Source: G020354785 sp964521285
Lineage (GTDB): Bacteria; Bacteroidota; Bacteroidia; Bacteroidales; UBA10428
Assembly: GCA_964521285.1 (NCBI GenBank)
Contig: CAZFQS010000007.1
Location: forward strand, 99,828-163,827
DNA: 64,000 nt
Direction: 5' to 3'
Shown in pieces: positions 47,673 through 57,434 of the stretch (positions are counted from its first letter, which is position 1; each line of letters starts with the position of its first letter). A model generated the notes under the pieces. It was not told the origin of the DNA. It saw nothing but the letters and a program-made list of their open reading frames with translations, and made no database searches. The position numbers and the translations under genes were made by a program.

Positions 47673-50078
47673 TTAAAATTCTACCATAATACCTATTGTT
47701 GGCAGTACAGTGCCTGAAGAACTTTCAACTACTTTTAGTTGATATCTGGTATTGTTATCAAGAAGAATATAATTGCCAGTTTCATCCTGCTCCCTGATAA
47801 TATAATCAGGTTGATCGGCCTGATAATTATAAAGATTCTGAATATCAAGATAAAACATTAATGACCATTTACTGAAGAAGTATTTTTTATCTATACGTAT
47901 ATCCAGCTGATGAAATTCCTTAAGTCTTCCGGAATTAAATTTTGTATTATCAAGAAAAGCTCTTCCCCGGGAATCCCATGCCTCCTTAATTGCTGATTTT
48001 TCAAGATCATACGGAGTATATGGTAATCCACCCGCAAAGCGCCATTTCAGTCCGGCCGACCAGTTTTTCTTTAGATAACGTATTAATGTTAATGTGAACA
48101 AATGTTTGCTATCCCATGCTGAAGGAATATATACAGAGTTCCTGTCTTTGAACTGGCTTCTTACAAAAGTATATGCAGCAATCAGGTTTAATTTCTTATC
48201 CAGCCTCGTCCTGTTTAGTATTTCAAATCCAAAAGCCCTGCCATTACTAATTGATTTCACCTCTTCGTCACCTACCACTCCAAAGTCGCCACCTTTGTTG
48301 GCCAGACACACCGAATCACGCAGTGAAAATGGATAATCGCTATACTTTTTATGAAATACCTCAAGGGTGAAAATAATTTCGGGCTTTAACCTGTATTCAA
48401 TACCGTATATAATATGATTTACCTCAATATATTTAAGATTATTTATCTTATTCTGTAATACTCCTTCATTATCCCTGTATCCAAGAGTAGTATATGCCGG
48501 TAATTGAAAATATTTTCCTGTATTAAAGTTGATACTGAATTGTTTGGTTAGCGAATACGATACAGATAGCCTGGGAGATAACTGGTCTATAAGGTTTTGC
48601 ATACTTTCTGAATAATTATTGGCATCACTTCTGATACCGAATGAGACTGTAAGTTTATCTTTAAAGAACTTTTTGCTTGCCTGAATAAATAATCCCCATT
48701 TGTAAAAATCCAGGAACGAATCATAATCAATTTCCCTCAGGGAATCGCTGATAAATATTTGCTGATAAGTACTGTTTGAGTATTTAATGTATTCTCCACT
48801 TAGTCCGTAGATAAATCTGAATTTATCTGAAATGCTGGCATTCTCAAACCTGAATTTGTTCTCAATCTCCTGTGATTCATAATCAAGTATTCTGGATTTA
48901 GATTCATCATTATCAGGATATTTGTAACTAATATTGTTTAGCATATTGCGGCTCAGTACAAAAGTTTGATAACTTTTATCTCCATAATGTTTGAATACTG
49001 CTCCGATTGCATAGTTCCACTGTTCATTTACAGGTATGAAGCTTAATATGTATTGTTGCTCTTCATCCGGATTTTTTATGTTAAGATTAAGGTTAAACTG
49101 GTCCAGTGCGCCAATACTAATGATTTTTAACTCGTTTTTATCATTGATTTTTGATCTCAATTTAAGCTGGTAGTCAGTAAACGTAGGAAGAAATGGCAGT
49201 CCGATTACATCAAACAAAAATTGCAGATAAGATCTGCGGGCAGATACAATGAAGCTTGTACTGTTCCCTACAGGTCCGTCCATAGTTAGTGACAGCTCTG
49301 ATGCTCCAAGTGTACCACGGAATTTAAGTTTTTCCGGATTGCCGTCAACCTGGGAAAACTCAAAAATGCCACTTAAAGCATTACCCCTGTTTGCCGGAAA
49401 AGCTCCCGAGTAATAATCAACCGAGCTGATCAGATCTGCATTAAGTATTCCAACAGGACCGCCGGAAGCTCCCTGGGTACCGAAATGGTTTATATTGGGA
49501 ATTTCTATATCATCAAGATAAAACTTGCTTTCATTTGGACCACCTCCCCTTATAATAATATCATTTCTGAATGATACAGTCGAACCCACACCGGGAAATG
49601 ATTGTATTACCCGTGATATATCCCTGTTACTTCCGGGATTTGTTTCAATCTCCGATGCATAGATTTTATTTAAGGAAACCGGACTTTCTCTTGTCTTTTG
49701 AAAAGGCAAAGTTGTGACATATATTTCCTCAAGTTCTGTTTCTGCGATCTCCATTGCAACATCAACAGAAGCGGTTTTTGCATTTGTAATCAGAATTTCC
49801 TGAGAGATAGTCTGTTTATACCCCACATAAGTAGCTATTAACTGTACAAACCCGGGAGTCAATCCTGTAAACGTGAAGTTACCATCCAAATCACTCGTTG
49901 TACCAGTATTAGTTCCTGCAATAATGATATTTGCAAAAGGCAGGGGTTCGTTACTTGTTATGTCGTAAATGCGCCCCTGTATTCTTCCATTTTGGCCGAA
50001 AATGTTATTGTTGATTAGCAATAAAAAGACTATTAACGCTTTACTGAAATTATTAGCACATGATATTATTTTTAGCAT
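47673..50078 (-). CDS. TonB-dependent receptor with N-terminal carboxypeptidase-regulatory-like domain
   Basis: The protein has 801 residues from the ATG at 50078; a TTG at 50087 could add three residues. A signal peptide (ending NNIFGQ) precedes a CarboxypepD_reg-like domain (about 30-115, GRIQGRIYDITSNEPLPFANIII). The plug domain has RDISRVIQSFPGVG and IIIRGGGPNESKFYLDDIEIPN. The rest is a 22-strand-type barrel ending in IGIMVEF with the final aromatic. It imports a substrate across the outer membrane using TonB energy; no SusD-like lipoprotein accompanies it, so it is not a classical polysaccharide locus. A lipoprotein gene begins 20 bp upstream and is probably co-transcribed. Confidence 0.92.
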   Translation of the reverse strand: MLKIISCANNFSKALIVFLLLINNNIFGQNGRIQGRIYDITSNEPLPFANIIIAGTNTGTTSDLDGNFTFTGLTPGFVQLIATYVGYKQTISQEILITNAKTASVDVAMEIAETELEEIYVTTLPFQKTRESPVSLNKIYASEIETNPGSNRDISRVIQSFPGVGSTVSFRNDIIIRGGGPNESKFYLDDIEIPNINHFGTQGASGGPVGILNADLISSVDYYSGAFPANRGNALSGIFEFSQVDGNPEKLKFRGTLGASELSLTMDGPVGNSTSFIVSARRSYLQFLFDVIGLPFLPTFTDYQLKLRSKINDKNELKIISIGALDQFNLNLNIKNPDEEQQYILSFIPVNEQWNYAIGAVFKHYGDKSYQTFVLSRNMLNNISYKYPDNDESKSRILDYESQEIENKFRFENASISDKFRFIYGLSGEYIKYSNSTYQQIFISDSLREIDYDSFLDFYKWGLFIQASKKFFKDKLTVSFGIRSDANNYSESMQNLIDQLSPRLSVSYSLTKQFSINFNTGKYFQLPAYTTLGYRDNEGVLQNKINNLKYIEVNHIIYGIEYRLKPEIIFTLEVFHKKYSDYPFSLRDSVCLANKGGDFGVVGDEEVKSISNGRAFGFEILNRTRLDKKLNLIAAYTFVRSQFKDRNSVYIPSAWDSKHLFTLTLIRYLKKNWSAGLKWRFAGGLPYTPYDLEKSAIKEAWDSRGRAFLDNTKFNSGRLKEFHQLDIRIDKKYFFSKWSLMFYLDIQNLYNYQADQPDYIIREQDETGNYILLDNNTRYQLKVVESSSGTVLPTIGIMVEF

Positions 50079-50097
50079 AACATTCAAATTTTTATAA

Positions 50098-50853
50098 TTA
50101 ATATAATCTTACTTTTACTTTGTTAATAATATACCGGGCAGTAGTTATTGTTGAAAGGTCAGTATACAATAAACCGTCTTTACCGGAGTAATGCCCGTGT
50201 CCTATTGGATTTAAGTAGTACTCTTTTATATTGCTTTCAGGATCGATAGTAACAGAGTAAATGAGTGAGGGCTGACATGATGTTTTATATGCATTGTCAT
50301 CAGGGAATTTATTATTTGTCCAGAAGTCATTCCAGTCCCAGGGCTGGTTAATCTCCATCAGTAAGCGGAATTTATTGTTAATAATGTTATCTGTTTTTAT
50401 TTTAAGAGCAAAACTGCCTTTAGGCGTTTCTCCTGTATAGGCATCTACATATGGTCGATCAGGGGAAGGCACTGTAATTTCAATTGCTTCCTTATTACAT
50501 TTGTGCCACCAGTAAGGCAAAGCAGCAGGCCGCCTGGCTGCTCCGGGTTCTGCTCCCCATAGTGTATCGTTTACAGGAGCATGTCCGAATATCCCGGTTG
50601 CAAAAGATTTTGTAACAAAAAGGGTCTGAATATAATTCTCATTCATATCCTCTGTCCAGAATACAAATGTCGGATGATTATGTTTCTCCCCCTTTTCAAA
50701 ATATATAATGAATTCCAAACCTTCCTCCGATAAATTAACAGTTATTGTATCAGACAAAGGAAATTCCTTTTTTACCGGGTTGGTTACTATGCTGCATGAT
50801 ATGGCCAGAACTAGTAAAATAGAAATTACAGGAATGTATTTAATTTTTTTCAT
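50098..50853 (-). CDS. Lipoprotein of unknown function upstream of the TonB-dependent receptor
   Basis: The protein has 251 residues. The lipoprotein signal ISILLVLAISC places the lipidated Cys at residue 20. The mature part is beta-rich with conserved-looking aromatics (TFVFWTEDMNENYIQTLFV, LPYWWHKCNKEAIE, GSFALKIKT, INQPWDWNDFW). This loosely recalls DUF2271-like periplasmic proteins, which is a tentative impression only. It lies directly upstream of the receptor gene, so it may help bind or process the same substrate or report on it. Confidence 0.75.
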   Translation of the reverse strand: MKKIKYIPVISILLVLAISCSIVTNPVKKEFPLSDTITVNLSEEGLEFIIYFEKGEKHNHPTFVFWTEDMNENYIQTLFVTKSFATGIFGHAPVNDTLWGAEPGAARRPAALPYWWHKCNKEAIEITVPSPDRPYVDAYTGETPKGSFALKIKTDNIINNKFRLLMEINQPWDWNDFWTNNKFPDDNAYKTSCQPSLIYSVTIDPESNIKEYYLNPIGHGHYSGKDGLLYTDLSTITTARYIINKVKVRLY

Positions 50854-50874
50854 GTTTTTAGTGTTTATGGAATT

Positions 50875-51144
50875 CTAGAATATATTCTTTAAAGCTTCTT
50901 CGATATTTTTATAAGAGAATTTGAAATTCTCTGCAATTAACCTCTTTGGATATACCCTAATATCGGCTAATAGCAATTCTCTGGCTCTTTGCCCGAAAAA
51001 CAATATGAGAATAATTTCCGGAAATGACAGCCATGATGGTCTTCTAATTAATTTACCTATATTTTTTGCCAGATCTTTGTGTTTAACCGGATTAGGTGCT
51101 GTTAAATTATAGATTCCTGATGATTTGCTGTTATTTTCGCCCAT
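50875..51144 (-). pseudogene. C-terminal remnant of a TIGR01777/SDR39U1-type epimerase-like protein
   Basis: The 89 residues from the ATG at 51144 match only the C-terminal third of the roughly 300-residue NAD-dependent epimerase-like family: GIYNLTAPNPVKHKDLAKNIG, then RPSWLSFPE, FGQRARELLLADIRVYPKRL and FKFSYKNIEEAL. The frame stays open upstream to 51235 (EPVLDLIVILSRLYEN), but the Rossmann nucleotide-binding part is absent. The upstream space is taken by the end of the Plug gene, which overlaps this open frame. I judge it a deletion remnant; expression as a short protein cannot be excluded. Confidence 0.7.
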
Positions 51145-51223
51145 AATAATATCAGTGAATTTTAGGTCCAGGTTATTATTCTCATAAAGTCTGCTGAGTA
51201 TAACAATTAAATCTAAAACAGGT

Positions 51224-52591
51224 TCACTCGTCCTTTAGTGAATTCAAAAACTTAAGTCCGATAAGTTTTTCATATTTGCTTGTATTGTCATAGTGATAGA
51301 CAAAAATTATGTAATCATTTTCCGTTTCATAATGACTCCCTTCAAAAAACGTATTATCAGCATAAGTATCATTTTTTTTAACAAAGACGTATTCATAGTT
51401 ATAATATCCCTGCTTTAATAACAGTGTTAATTCATATGCGCGACTATCAAAATTGTAAATCATTTTATTATGTTCCGTTAAATTCCAGCCTGTCAATGCT
51501 CCGTAAACATATACATCACCGTCAGCGAGAGGTACATCATATAGCATACTAAAATGGACATAAACATAATCGGCTTCAATGTTTTTATCTCTTCCTTCCT
51601 GGACATCAACATAATATCTTCCGTTAATTTCAATTGCATAATAATAAGGTTTAAAAGGTTTTGGGTCATCAGGAAACAACGTAACATGATAATAAGGATG
51701 CTTAAAATCAATCTCCTTGATATGTTCAGCCTGGTATCTCATACTTTTAATGTCAAAATATCTGTATTCACTTCCTCCCAGGAAGACATTCTCATAATTA
51801 TAGCTGTATTCCAGTTCATTTTGTTTAACAAACAGCGGTTTTAGAGAATTTATTCTATTGTCATACCTGTTATTCTGTAGAATAGTGACTTTAATATCTG
51901 AAAAAGGATCTCTTATATAATATCCTTTATGAAGAATACTAAAATCTATCTCCTGGCCGGTATCTATGAAATCAGGAGATTTAGGTCTTTTTATTTCTGC
52001 TTTTATAGCAATTTTTTTATCCACCACATAGAATCTTCTTGTCAGGATTAAAGCATCAGGATCATACATTTCATATACAAACAGAATATAATTTCCACAT
52101 ATTTTAGGAGCTATTTCATCATTAGGGAAATTTAATTCATAATGAATATAGTCGTAAGTAGTATTGAATGAATAAAAATAGTCTTTAATCTGGCTCTCAT
52201 TAAATCCTGAAATATACTCCTGAGGAGATATATTTGATGGTTCCCATTCTGAGTTACAATGAATAATTGTATAATACAAATTTTTTGCATTATTGTCCAA
52301 ATCATCGAACATTAACTTTAGTTTTTCGTCACTATTGAGTTCAATGATTGGTAAAGACTGTTCCAGGCCTTTTTTAAAAAAAAATACAGATCTTATATTT
52401 TCAGAATAAGTATAGTCTTTATATTGAAGTGAATCTTTATTTGAGTTTATATTTTCCGATAAACTATTACCATAAATAATTATTGTCAGAATAGTAATAA
52501 TAAAGATAATTTTTAAATTTGTCGGGCAATGGTGAAGGATCAGGTCATACTTTTGATTTATATGTAAGTTATTTTTTTTTAAGGACTTCAT
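51224..52591 (-). CDS. Type IX secretion system Plug protein (DUF5103 family)
   Basis: The protein has 455 residues. The N-terminus has an unusually long polar n-region (about 27 residues) before the hydrophobic core IIFIITILTIIIYGNS. The body has DUF5103 landmarks: FNTTYDYIHYELNFPND, GNYILFVYE, LTRRFYVVD, FKPYYYAIEINGRYYVD, DYVYVHFSM, GDVYVYGALTGWNLTEHNKM and YVFVKKNDTYADNTFFEGSHYETENDYIIFVYH. In Flavobacterium, Plug closes the periplasmic side of the SprA translocon. This gene, with the PorP/SprF protein and the sorting-domain cargo in the window, supports a working type IX system. It is divergent from nqrA, 92 bp apart. Confidence 0.9.
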   Translation of the reverse strand: MKSLKKNNLHINQKYDLILHHCPTNLKIIFIITILTIIIYGNSLSENINSNKDSLQYKDYTYSENIRSVFFFKKGLEQSLPIIELNSDEKLKLMFDDLDNNAKNLYYTIIHCNSEWEPSNISPQEYISGFNESQIKDYFYSFNTTYDYIHYELNFPNDEIAPKICGNYILFVYEMYDPDALILTRRFYVVDKKIAIKAEIKRPKSPDFIDTGQEIDFSILHKGYYIRDPFSDIKVTILQNNRYDNRINSLKPLFVKQNELEYSYNYENVFLGGSEYRYFDIKSMRYQAEHIKEIDFKHPYYHVTLFPDDPKPFKPYYYAIEINGRYYVDVQEGRDKNIEADYVYVHFSMLYDVPLADGDVYVYGALTGWNLTEHNKMIYNFDSRAYELTLLLKQGYYNYEYVFVKKNDTYADNTFFEGSHYETENDYIIFVYHYDNTSKYEKLIGLKFLNSLKDE

Positions 52592-52683
52592 ATATTTAAA
52601 TTTATATCTTGACTATTAAGTATGTGTAATTTTTAAAATTAGCTATTTTTACGATTTAAAATTTCAAAAACTATCAGTATATA

Positions 52684-54033
52684 ATGTCAGAAGTCATAAA
52701 GATTCGAAAAGGATCAGATATCAAACTTAAAGGAAAGGCTGAAAAAATCTTTATAAGACCTGGCCCTGCGGAGTTATATGCTGTAAAACCTACAGATTTT
52801 CATAATTTAATTCCCAGATTAACAGTTAAAGTTGATTCCTATGTTAAAGCTGGTACACCTTTATTCTATGATAAGTATCACCCTGAAGTATATTTAACAT
52901 CACCGGTTAGTGGTCATGTTACTGCAGTAAACCGCGGAGAAAGAAGACAAATTCTTGAGGTTGTTATAAAAGCTGATGCAGAGATTGAATACGAAACATT
53001 TGATATGGGTGACCCTTCAAGGATGAGTATTAAAGAAATTAAGGATAATCTTCTGAAAAGCGGATTATGGGCAACAATCAGGCAAAGACCTTATGATGTT
53101 ATAGCTAATCCTGAGGATATGCCTAAAGCTATATTTATATCGGCTTTTGACACAGCACCCCTTGCACCTGATTATGATTTTGTCGTTAAAGGCTGTGAAG
53201 CTGATTTTAAACAGGGAATCGAGGCATTATCAAAACTTACTGTTGGCAAAGTACATATTAATATTAATGACGAATATCCGGCTTCACAGGTATTTACTCA
53301 GTCTATGAATGTTCAGATAAACAGATTCCGGGGGCCTCATCCAACCGGTAATATAGGAATTCAGATACACCATATCGATCCCATTAATAAAGGAGATATA
53401 GTATGGTATGTTTCTCCACAGGATGTTATCACTATTGGCCGGTTGTTTAATAAAGGTATTTACGATGCTTCAAAAGTTATTGCACTTGCAGGTTCTGAAG
53501 TTCTTAAACCACGGTATTACAAAATAGTGGGAGGGACTTCAATAAAAAATATGATTGAAAACAACATTACTGATGGTAACAACAGGTTTATTAGCGGTAA
53601 TGTCTTAACAGGAACCAGGATAGAGTCAGATGGATTTGTCGGTTATTACGACTCGCAGATAACAGTCATACCCGAAGGAGATCATTATGAATTATTAGGC
53701 TGGGCTATGCCCGGTTTAAAAAAGTACAGTGTTTCCAGATCCTACTGGTCGTGGCTTTTTTCAAACAGCGAATATAGACTGGATACAAATCTGAATGGAG
53801 GATTAAGAGCATTTGTAGTTACCGGACAGTATGAAAAAGTATTTCCTATGGATATTTATCCTGTTCAGCTGATTAAAGCAATACTTGTTAAAGATATAGA
53901 CCTTATGGAAAAGTTAGGAATATACGAGGTTGCACCTGAGGATTTTGCACTATGTGAGTTTGTTTGTACTTCGAAAATAGATGTACAGAATATTGTAAGG
54001 GAAGGACTTGATTATATGATTAAAGAAATGTAA
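52684..54033 (+). CDS. nqrA: Na+-translocating NADH:quinone reductase subunit A
   Basis: The protein has 449 residues, usual length. The start IKIRKGSDIKLKGKAE and the biotinyl-like segment TSPVSGHVTAVNRGERRQILEVVI (about 79-102) are typical of NqrA. ISAFDTAPLAPDYDFVVKG, RFRGPHPTGNIGIQIHHIDPI and DTNLNGGLRAFVVTGQYEKVFPMDIYP are further family motifs. NqrA is the cytosolic, quinone-interacting subunit. It is the first gene of the nqrABCDEF operon, with 40 bp to nqrB. Confidence 0.97.
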   Translation: MSEVIKIRKGSDIKLKGKAEKIFIRPGPAELYAVKPTDFHNLIPRLTVKVDSYVKAGTPLFYDKYHPEVYLTSPVSGHVTAVNRGERRQILEVVIKADAEIEYETFDMGDPSRMSIKEIKDNLLKSGLWATIRQRPYDVIANPEDMPKAIFISAFDTAPLAPDYDFVVKGCEADFKQGIEALSKLTVGKVHININDEYPASQVFTQSMNVQINRFRGPHPTGNIGIQIHHIDPINKGDIVWYVSPQDVITIGRLFNKGIYDASKVIALAGSEVLKPRYYKIVGGTSIKNMIENNITDGNNRFISGNVLTGTRIESDGFVGYYDSQITVIPEGDHYELLGWAMPGLKKYSVSRSYWSWLFSNSEYRLDTNLNGGLRAFVVTGQYEKVFPMDIYPVQLIKAILVKDIDLMEKLGIYEVAPEDFALCEFVCTSKIDVQNIVREGLDYMIKEM

Positions 54034-54073
54034 TAACTGTAAAATTTGTTTAAAATTTTAAATTTTAGCCAAA

Positions 54074-55246
54074 GTGTTAATAGATTTTATCAATAAAATA
54101 AGACGTCATTTCGAAAAAGGGGGCAAACTGGAGAAACTGAAATCTACCTTTGATGCATTTTCAACTTTTTTATATGTACCAAATAAAGTCACGTCAAGGG
54201 GTTCACATATACGTGACAATATTGATATGAAACGGACAATGGCGATTGTTGTCTTAGCTTTGATGCCTGCCCTTATATTTGGTATGTGGAACGTTGGATA
54301 TCAGCATTTTTTAGCAACAGGTGCAGTAAAGACTATTTGGCAAAATTTTGCTTACGGATTTATTCAGGTTTTTCCAATTATTGTAGTTTCTTATGTTTCC
54401 GGCCTGGCAACAGAATTTATTTTTGCACAGATCAGAGGTCATGAGGTAAATGAAGGATTCCTGGTTACCGGGATGCTTATTCCTTTAATAGTACCTGTTG
54501 AAATTCCACTCTGGATGGTCGCAGTTGCAACTGTTTTTGCAGTAATTATCGGCAAGGAGGTTTTTGGTGGCACAGGGATGAACATTTTAAATCCTGCCCT
54601 TACTGCACGGGCATTTTTATTTTTTGCTTATCCTTCGGAGATGTCAGGTTTAAAAGTATGGATTGAGGGACTTAAAGATGGCATAAATATTATTGACGGT
54701 TTTTCCGGAGAGACAATTTTAGCTCAGGCAGCTTCAGGAAATACAAATTTTGTTAATGGAGCAGGGGAGGCTTACACAACCAGTGATATGTTTCTGGGAT
54801 TTATTCCCGGTTCTATTGGAGAAACATCAACATTGGCAATTTTAATAGGAGCAGCAATTTTATTATATACGGGAATAGGCAGCTGGAAAATTATGTTTTC
54901 TGTATTTGCCGGTGGATATTTAATGGGATTGATATTGAATTTGTTTGCAGTTAATCCATTCATGGAAATCTCTGCAGGTCAGCATCTTATAATAGGAGGA
55001 TTTGCCTTTGGAGCAGTTTTTATGGCCACTGATCCGGTTACTGCTGCTCAAACTGAGAAAGGTAAATTTATTTACGGATTCCTTACAGGTATACTTGCTA
55101 TTTTAATAAGGGTTCTCAACCCTGCCTATCCTGAAGGAATGATGCTGGCAATCCTGCTTATGAATGTATTTTCACCGTTAATTGATCATTACGTAATTGA
55201 AGCAAATATTAAAAAGAGACTAAAAAGAGTAAAATCTGGCACCTAG
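54074..55246 (+). CDS. nqrB: Na+-translocating NADH:quinone reductase subunit B
   Basis: The protein has 390 residues from a GTG start at 54074; no ATG is available before the conserved N-terminal region LIDFINKIRRHFEKGGKLE. About ten membrane segments are seen, with the NqrB motifs GKEVFGGTGMNILNPALTARAFLFFAYP and VFMATDPVTAAQTEKGKF. The covalent-FMN site is Thr214 in DGFSGETILAQAA. NqrB is a core Na+-pumping membrane subunit carrying FMN and riboflavin. The FMN is attached by an ApbE enzyme, whose gene closes this cluster. Confidence 0.97.
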   Translation: MLIDFINKIRRHFEKGGKLEKLKSTFDAFSTFLYVPNKVTSRGSHIRDNIDMKRTMAIVVLALMPALIFGMWNVGYQHFLATGAVKTIWQNFAYGFIQVFPIIVVSYVSGLATEFIFAQIRGHEVNEGFLVTGMLIPLIVPVEIPLWMVAVATVFAVIIGKEVFGGTGMNILNPALTARAFLFFAYPSEMSGLKVWIEGLKDGINIIDGFSGETILAQAASGNTNFVNGAGEAYTTSDMFLGFIPGSIGETSTLAILIGAAILLYTGIGSWKIMFSVFAGGYLMGLILNLFAVNPFMEISAGQHLIIGGFAFGAVFMATDPVTAAQTEKGKFIYGFLTGILAILIRVLNPAYPEGMMLAILLMNVFSPLIDHYVIEANIKKRLKRVKSGT

Positions 55247-55264
55247 ATATTATAAGATTTTAAA

Positions 55265-56092
55265 ATGAAGCAGTTCAGTAATATATATATTGTAATCTTT
55301 GCTACTATAATGGTTGTTATTATAGCAACCATGCTTTCATTTGTCTCCATGCAATTGAAGCCAAAACAAATTAAAAATGAAGAGATTGAACAGATGAAGA
55401 ATATTCTGGCTTCTGTAAATATTAACAGTAATGCAAAAAATGCGGAAGAAAGATTTAACAAATATATAGTTGGCAGTTATGTAATAAATATTCAGGGTGA
55501 AAAAATTGAAGATACAGATGCTTTTTCTGTTGACATGAAAAAGGAAGTTTCAAAAATTCAGAAGATAAACACCCTTAATAATAATTTAAAAGAAGCGAAA
55601 AAAAGCCCTTTTAAGAAATTTCTTGCCTCTGTCATAAAATTTAAAGAAAAAAATAAAGCTGCAATTGAATCAGAAATAATAAAGATGGAAGAAACCCGTA
55701 AACTTCCTGTCTACATTTGTAAGAAAGGAAAGAATACTTATTACGTCTTTACTTTAAGAGGGAAAGGTTTATGGGGGCCCATATGGGGATATATTTCTCT
55801 GGAAGATGATTTTAATACGGTTTGTGGTATTTACTTCGGGCACGAATCTGAGACACCAGGGCTGGGAGCAGAGATATCCGAATCAGAATTTCAGGCTATG
55901 TTTCGCGGGAAAAAGTTATTTGAGAATTCACAATTTGTATCTGTAAAAGTTATCAAAGGCGGAGCAGAACCTGGTAATCTGCATGGTGTTGATGCAATAT
56001 CCGGGGGCACAGTCACCAGTAAAGGAGTTGAAAACATGTTATTCGATTGCCTTTCAGGGTATAATCAATTTATTAATAAACAAATGAAGTAA
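55265..56092 (+). CDS. nqrC: Na+-translocating NADH:quinone reductase subunit C
   Basis: The protein has 275 residues. One N-terminal membrane helix (8-28) is followed by a periplasmic FMN-binding domain with GLWGPIWGYISLEDDFNTVCGIYF, HESETPGLGAEI and the flavinylation motif DAISGGTVTS (FMN-linked Thr249). A Lys-rich insert (about 85-140) makes it longer than the Vibrio protein. The stop is 2 bp before nqrD. It receives electrons within the complex on the periplasmic side. Confidence 0.97.
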   Translation: MKQFSNIYIVIFATIMVVIIATMLSFVSMQLKPKQIKNEEIEQMKNILASVNINSNAKNAEERFNKYIVGSYVINIQGEKIEDTDAFSVDMKKEVSKIQKINTLNNNLKEAKKSPFKKFLASVIKFKEKNKAAIESEIIKMEETRKLPVYICKKGKNTYYVFTLRGKGLWGPIWGYISLEDDFNTVCGIYFGHESETPGLGAEISESEFQAMFRGKKLFENSQFVSVKVIKGGAEPGNLHGVDAISGGTVTSKGVENMLFDCLSGYNQFINKQMK

Positions 56093-56094
56093 TT

Positions 56095-56742
56095 ATGAAT
56101 GATAAAGAGCCATTATTTTCTTCGAAGAATATGAAACTGCTTAAGGGTCCTTTAAATAAGGATAATCCTATAACAGTTCAGGTTCTGGGTATATGTTCGG
56201 CACTTGCAATTACCGTTAACCTGAAACCTTCAGTTGTTATGGCCATCGCAGTTTTGGCGGTGTTGGCAGTATCAAATGTTGTTATCTCCCTATTACGAAA
56301 ATATATTCCTCCCAGGATTAGAATAATCGTACAATTAACAGTAATTGCCTCAATGGTGATTTTAGTAGATCTTATACTAAAGGCTTTTGCCTATGATATC
56401 AGTAAACAGCTGTCGGTTTTTGTTGGATTAATAATTACAAATTGTATTATTATGGGGCGTCTTGAAGCTTTTGCGATGGCAAACAAGCCATGGCAATCCT
56501 TTCTTGATGGGGTTGGAAATGCCGCCGGATATGGTATTATACTTATAATTGTTGCTTTTTTCAGGGAATTGCTGGGATCGGGTACTTTGTGGGATTATCC
56601 GGTATTTGAGAAGTTAGGGATTTATAATTCAGGCTACTCTGATAACGGACTGATGATACTTCCGCCTATGGCTCTAGTTACTGTAGGAATCATAATCTGG
56701 GTACAAAGAAGTAAAAACAGAGATTTAATAGAAACACATTAA
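56095..56742 (+). CDS. nqrD: Na+-translocating NADH:quinone reductase subunit D
   Basis: The protein has 215 residues with about six membrane helices. Family motifs include LLKGPLNKDNPITVQVLGICSALA (shown in part), VGLIITNCIIMGRLEAFAM and a GNAAGYGIILIIVAFFRELLGSGTLW region. It belongs to the RnfE/NqrD integral membrane family and, together with NqrE, houses the membrane iron centre. It is flanked by nqrC (2 bp) and nqrE (9 bp). Confidence 0.97.
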   Translation: MNDKEPLFSSKNMKLLKGPLNKDNPITVQVLGICSALAITVNLKPSVVMAIAVLAVLAVSNVVISLLRKYIPPRIRIIVQLTVIASMVILVDLILKAFAYDISKQLSVFVGLIITNCIIMGRLEAFAMANKPWQSFLDGVGNAAGYGIILIIVAFFRELLGSGTLWDYPVFEKLGIYNSGYSDNGLMILPPMALVTVGIIIWVQRSKNRDLIETH

Positions 56743-56751
56743 TCAGTGCTA

Positions 56752-57369
56752 ATGGAGAACATTGTAAATATATTTGTAAAGTCTGTTTTCATTGACAATA
56801 TGATCTTCGCATACTTTCTTGGTATGTGTTCATACCTGGCAGTATCAAAAACAGTGAAAACTTCTGTCGGACTGGGAATTGCGGTGATATTTGTTCTTGG
56901 AATAACAGTCCCCATCAATTACCTGATGGAAATTTATATATTAAAAGAAGGAGCCTTAATATGGATTAGCGGTAAGCTGGCAGATGTTGATCTTAGCTTT
57001 TTGACATTTATAATGTTTATTGCCGTAATCGCATCGATGGTACAGCTTGTAGAAATGATTATTGAAAAGTTTTCTCCCACATTATATAATAATCTGGGGA
57101 TTTTTTTGCCACTTATAGCTGTCAACTGTGCAATTCTGGGAGGTTCTTTATTTATGCAGCAGAGAGAGTATAACTCTATTCTGGAAGCCACATCATTTGG
57201 ATTGGGTTCAGGCGTGGGATGGTTCCTGGCAATAGTAGGAATTGCAGCTATTCGTGAAAAAATTAGATATTCAAATGTGCCGGATCCTCTCAAAGGTCTT
57301 GGAATTACTTTTATTATAACAGGATTGATGGGTATAGCTTTTATGAGCTTTATGGGAATAAAGCTGTGA
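56752..57369 (+). CDS. nqrE: Na+-translocating NADH:quinone reductase subunit E
   Basis: The protein has 205 residues from the ATG at 56752; a GTG six bases earlier is less likely because the family normally begins with ME at this position. Six membrane helices are seen, with VFIDNMIFAYFLGMCSYLAVS and the half-membrane Cys-containing motif PLIAVNCAILGGSLF. The Cys residues in the two antiparallel half-helices ligate the shared iron centre with NqrD. The gene ends 65 bp before nqrF. Confidence 0.97.
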   Translation: MENIVNIFVKSVFIDNMIFAYFLGMCSYLAVSKTVKTSVGLGIAVIFVLGITVPINYLMEIYILKEGALIWISGKLADVDLSFLTFIMFIAVIASMVQLVEMIIEKFSPTLYNNLGIFLPLIAVNCAILGGSLFMQQREYNSILEATSFGLGSGVGWFLAIVGIAAIREKIRYSNVPDPLKGLGITFIITGLMGIAFMSFMGIKL

Positions 57370-57434
57370 CAGTTTATTTATATTTATTATGGTTAAGTCT
57401 GAAATGATATTTATGATCTTTATTAAATTTTAAT

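Noticed and set aside
47673..50853. SusCD-like polysaccharide utilisation locus
   Set aside because: The receiver of the substrate is a TonB-dependent receptor, but the adjacent lipoprotein does not look like SusD and no glycan-degrading enzymes are adjacent.
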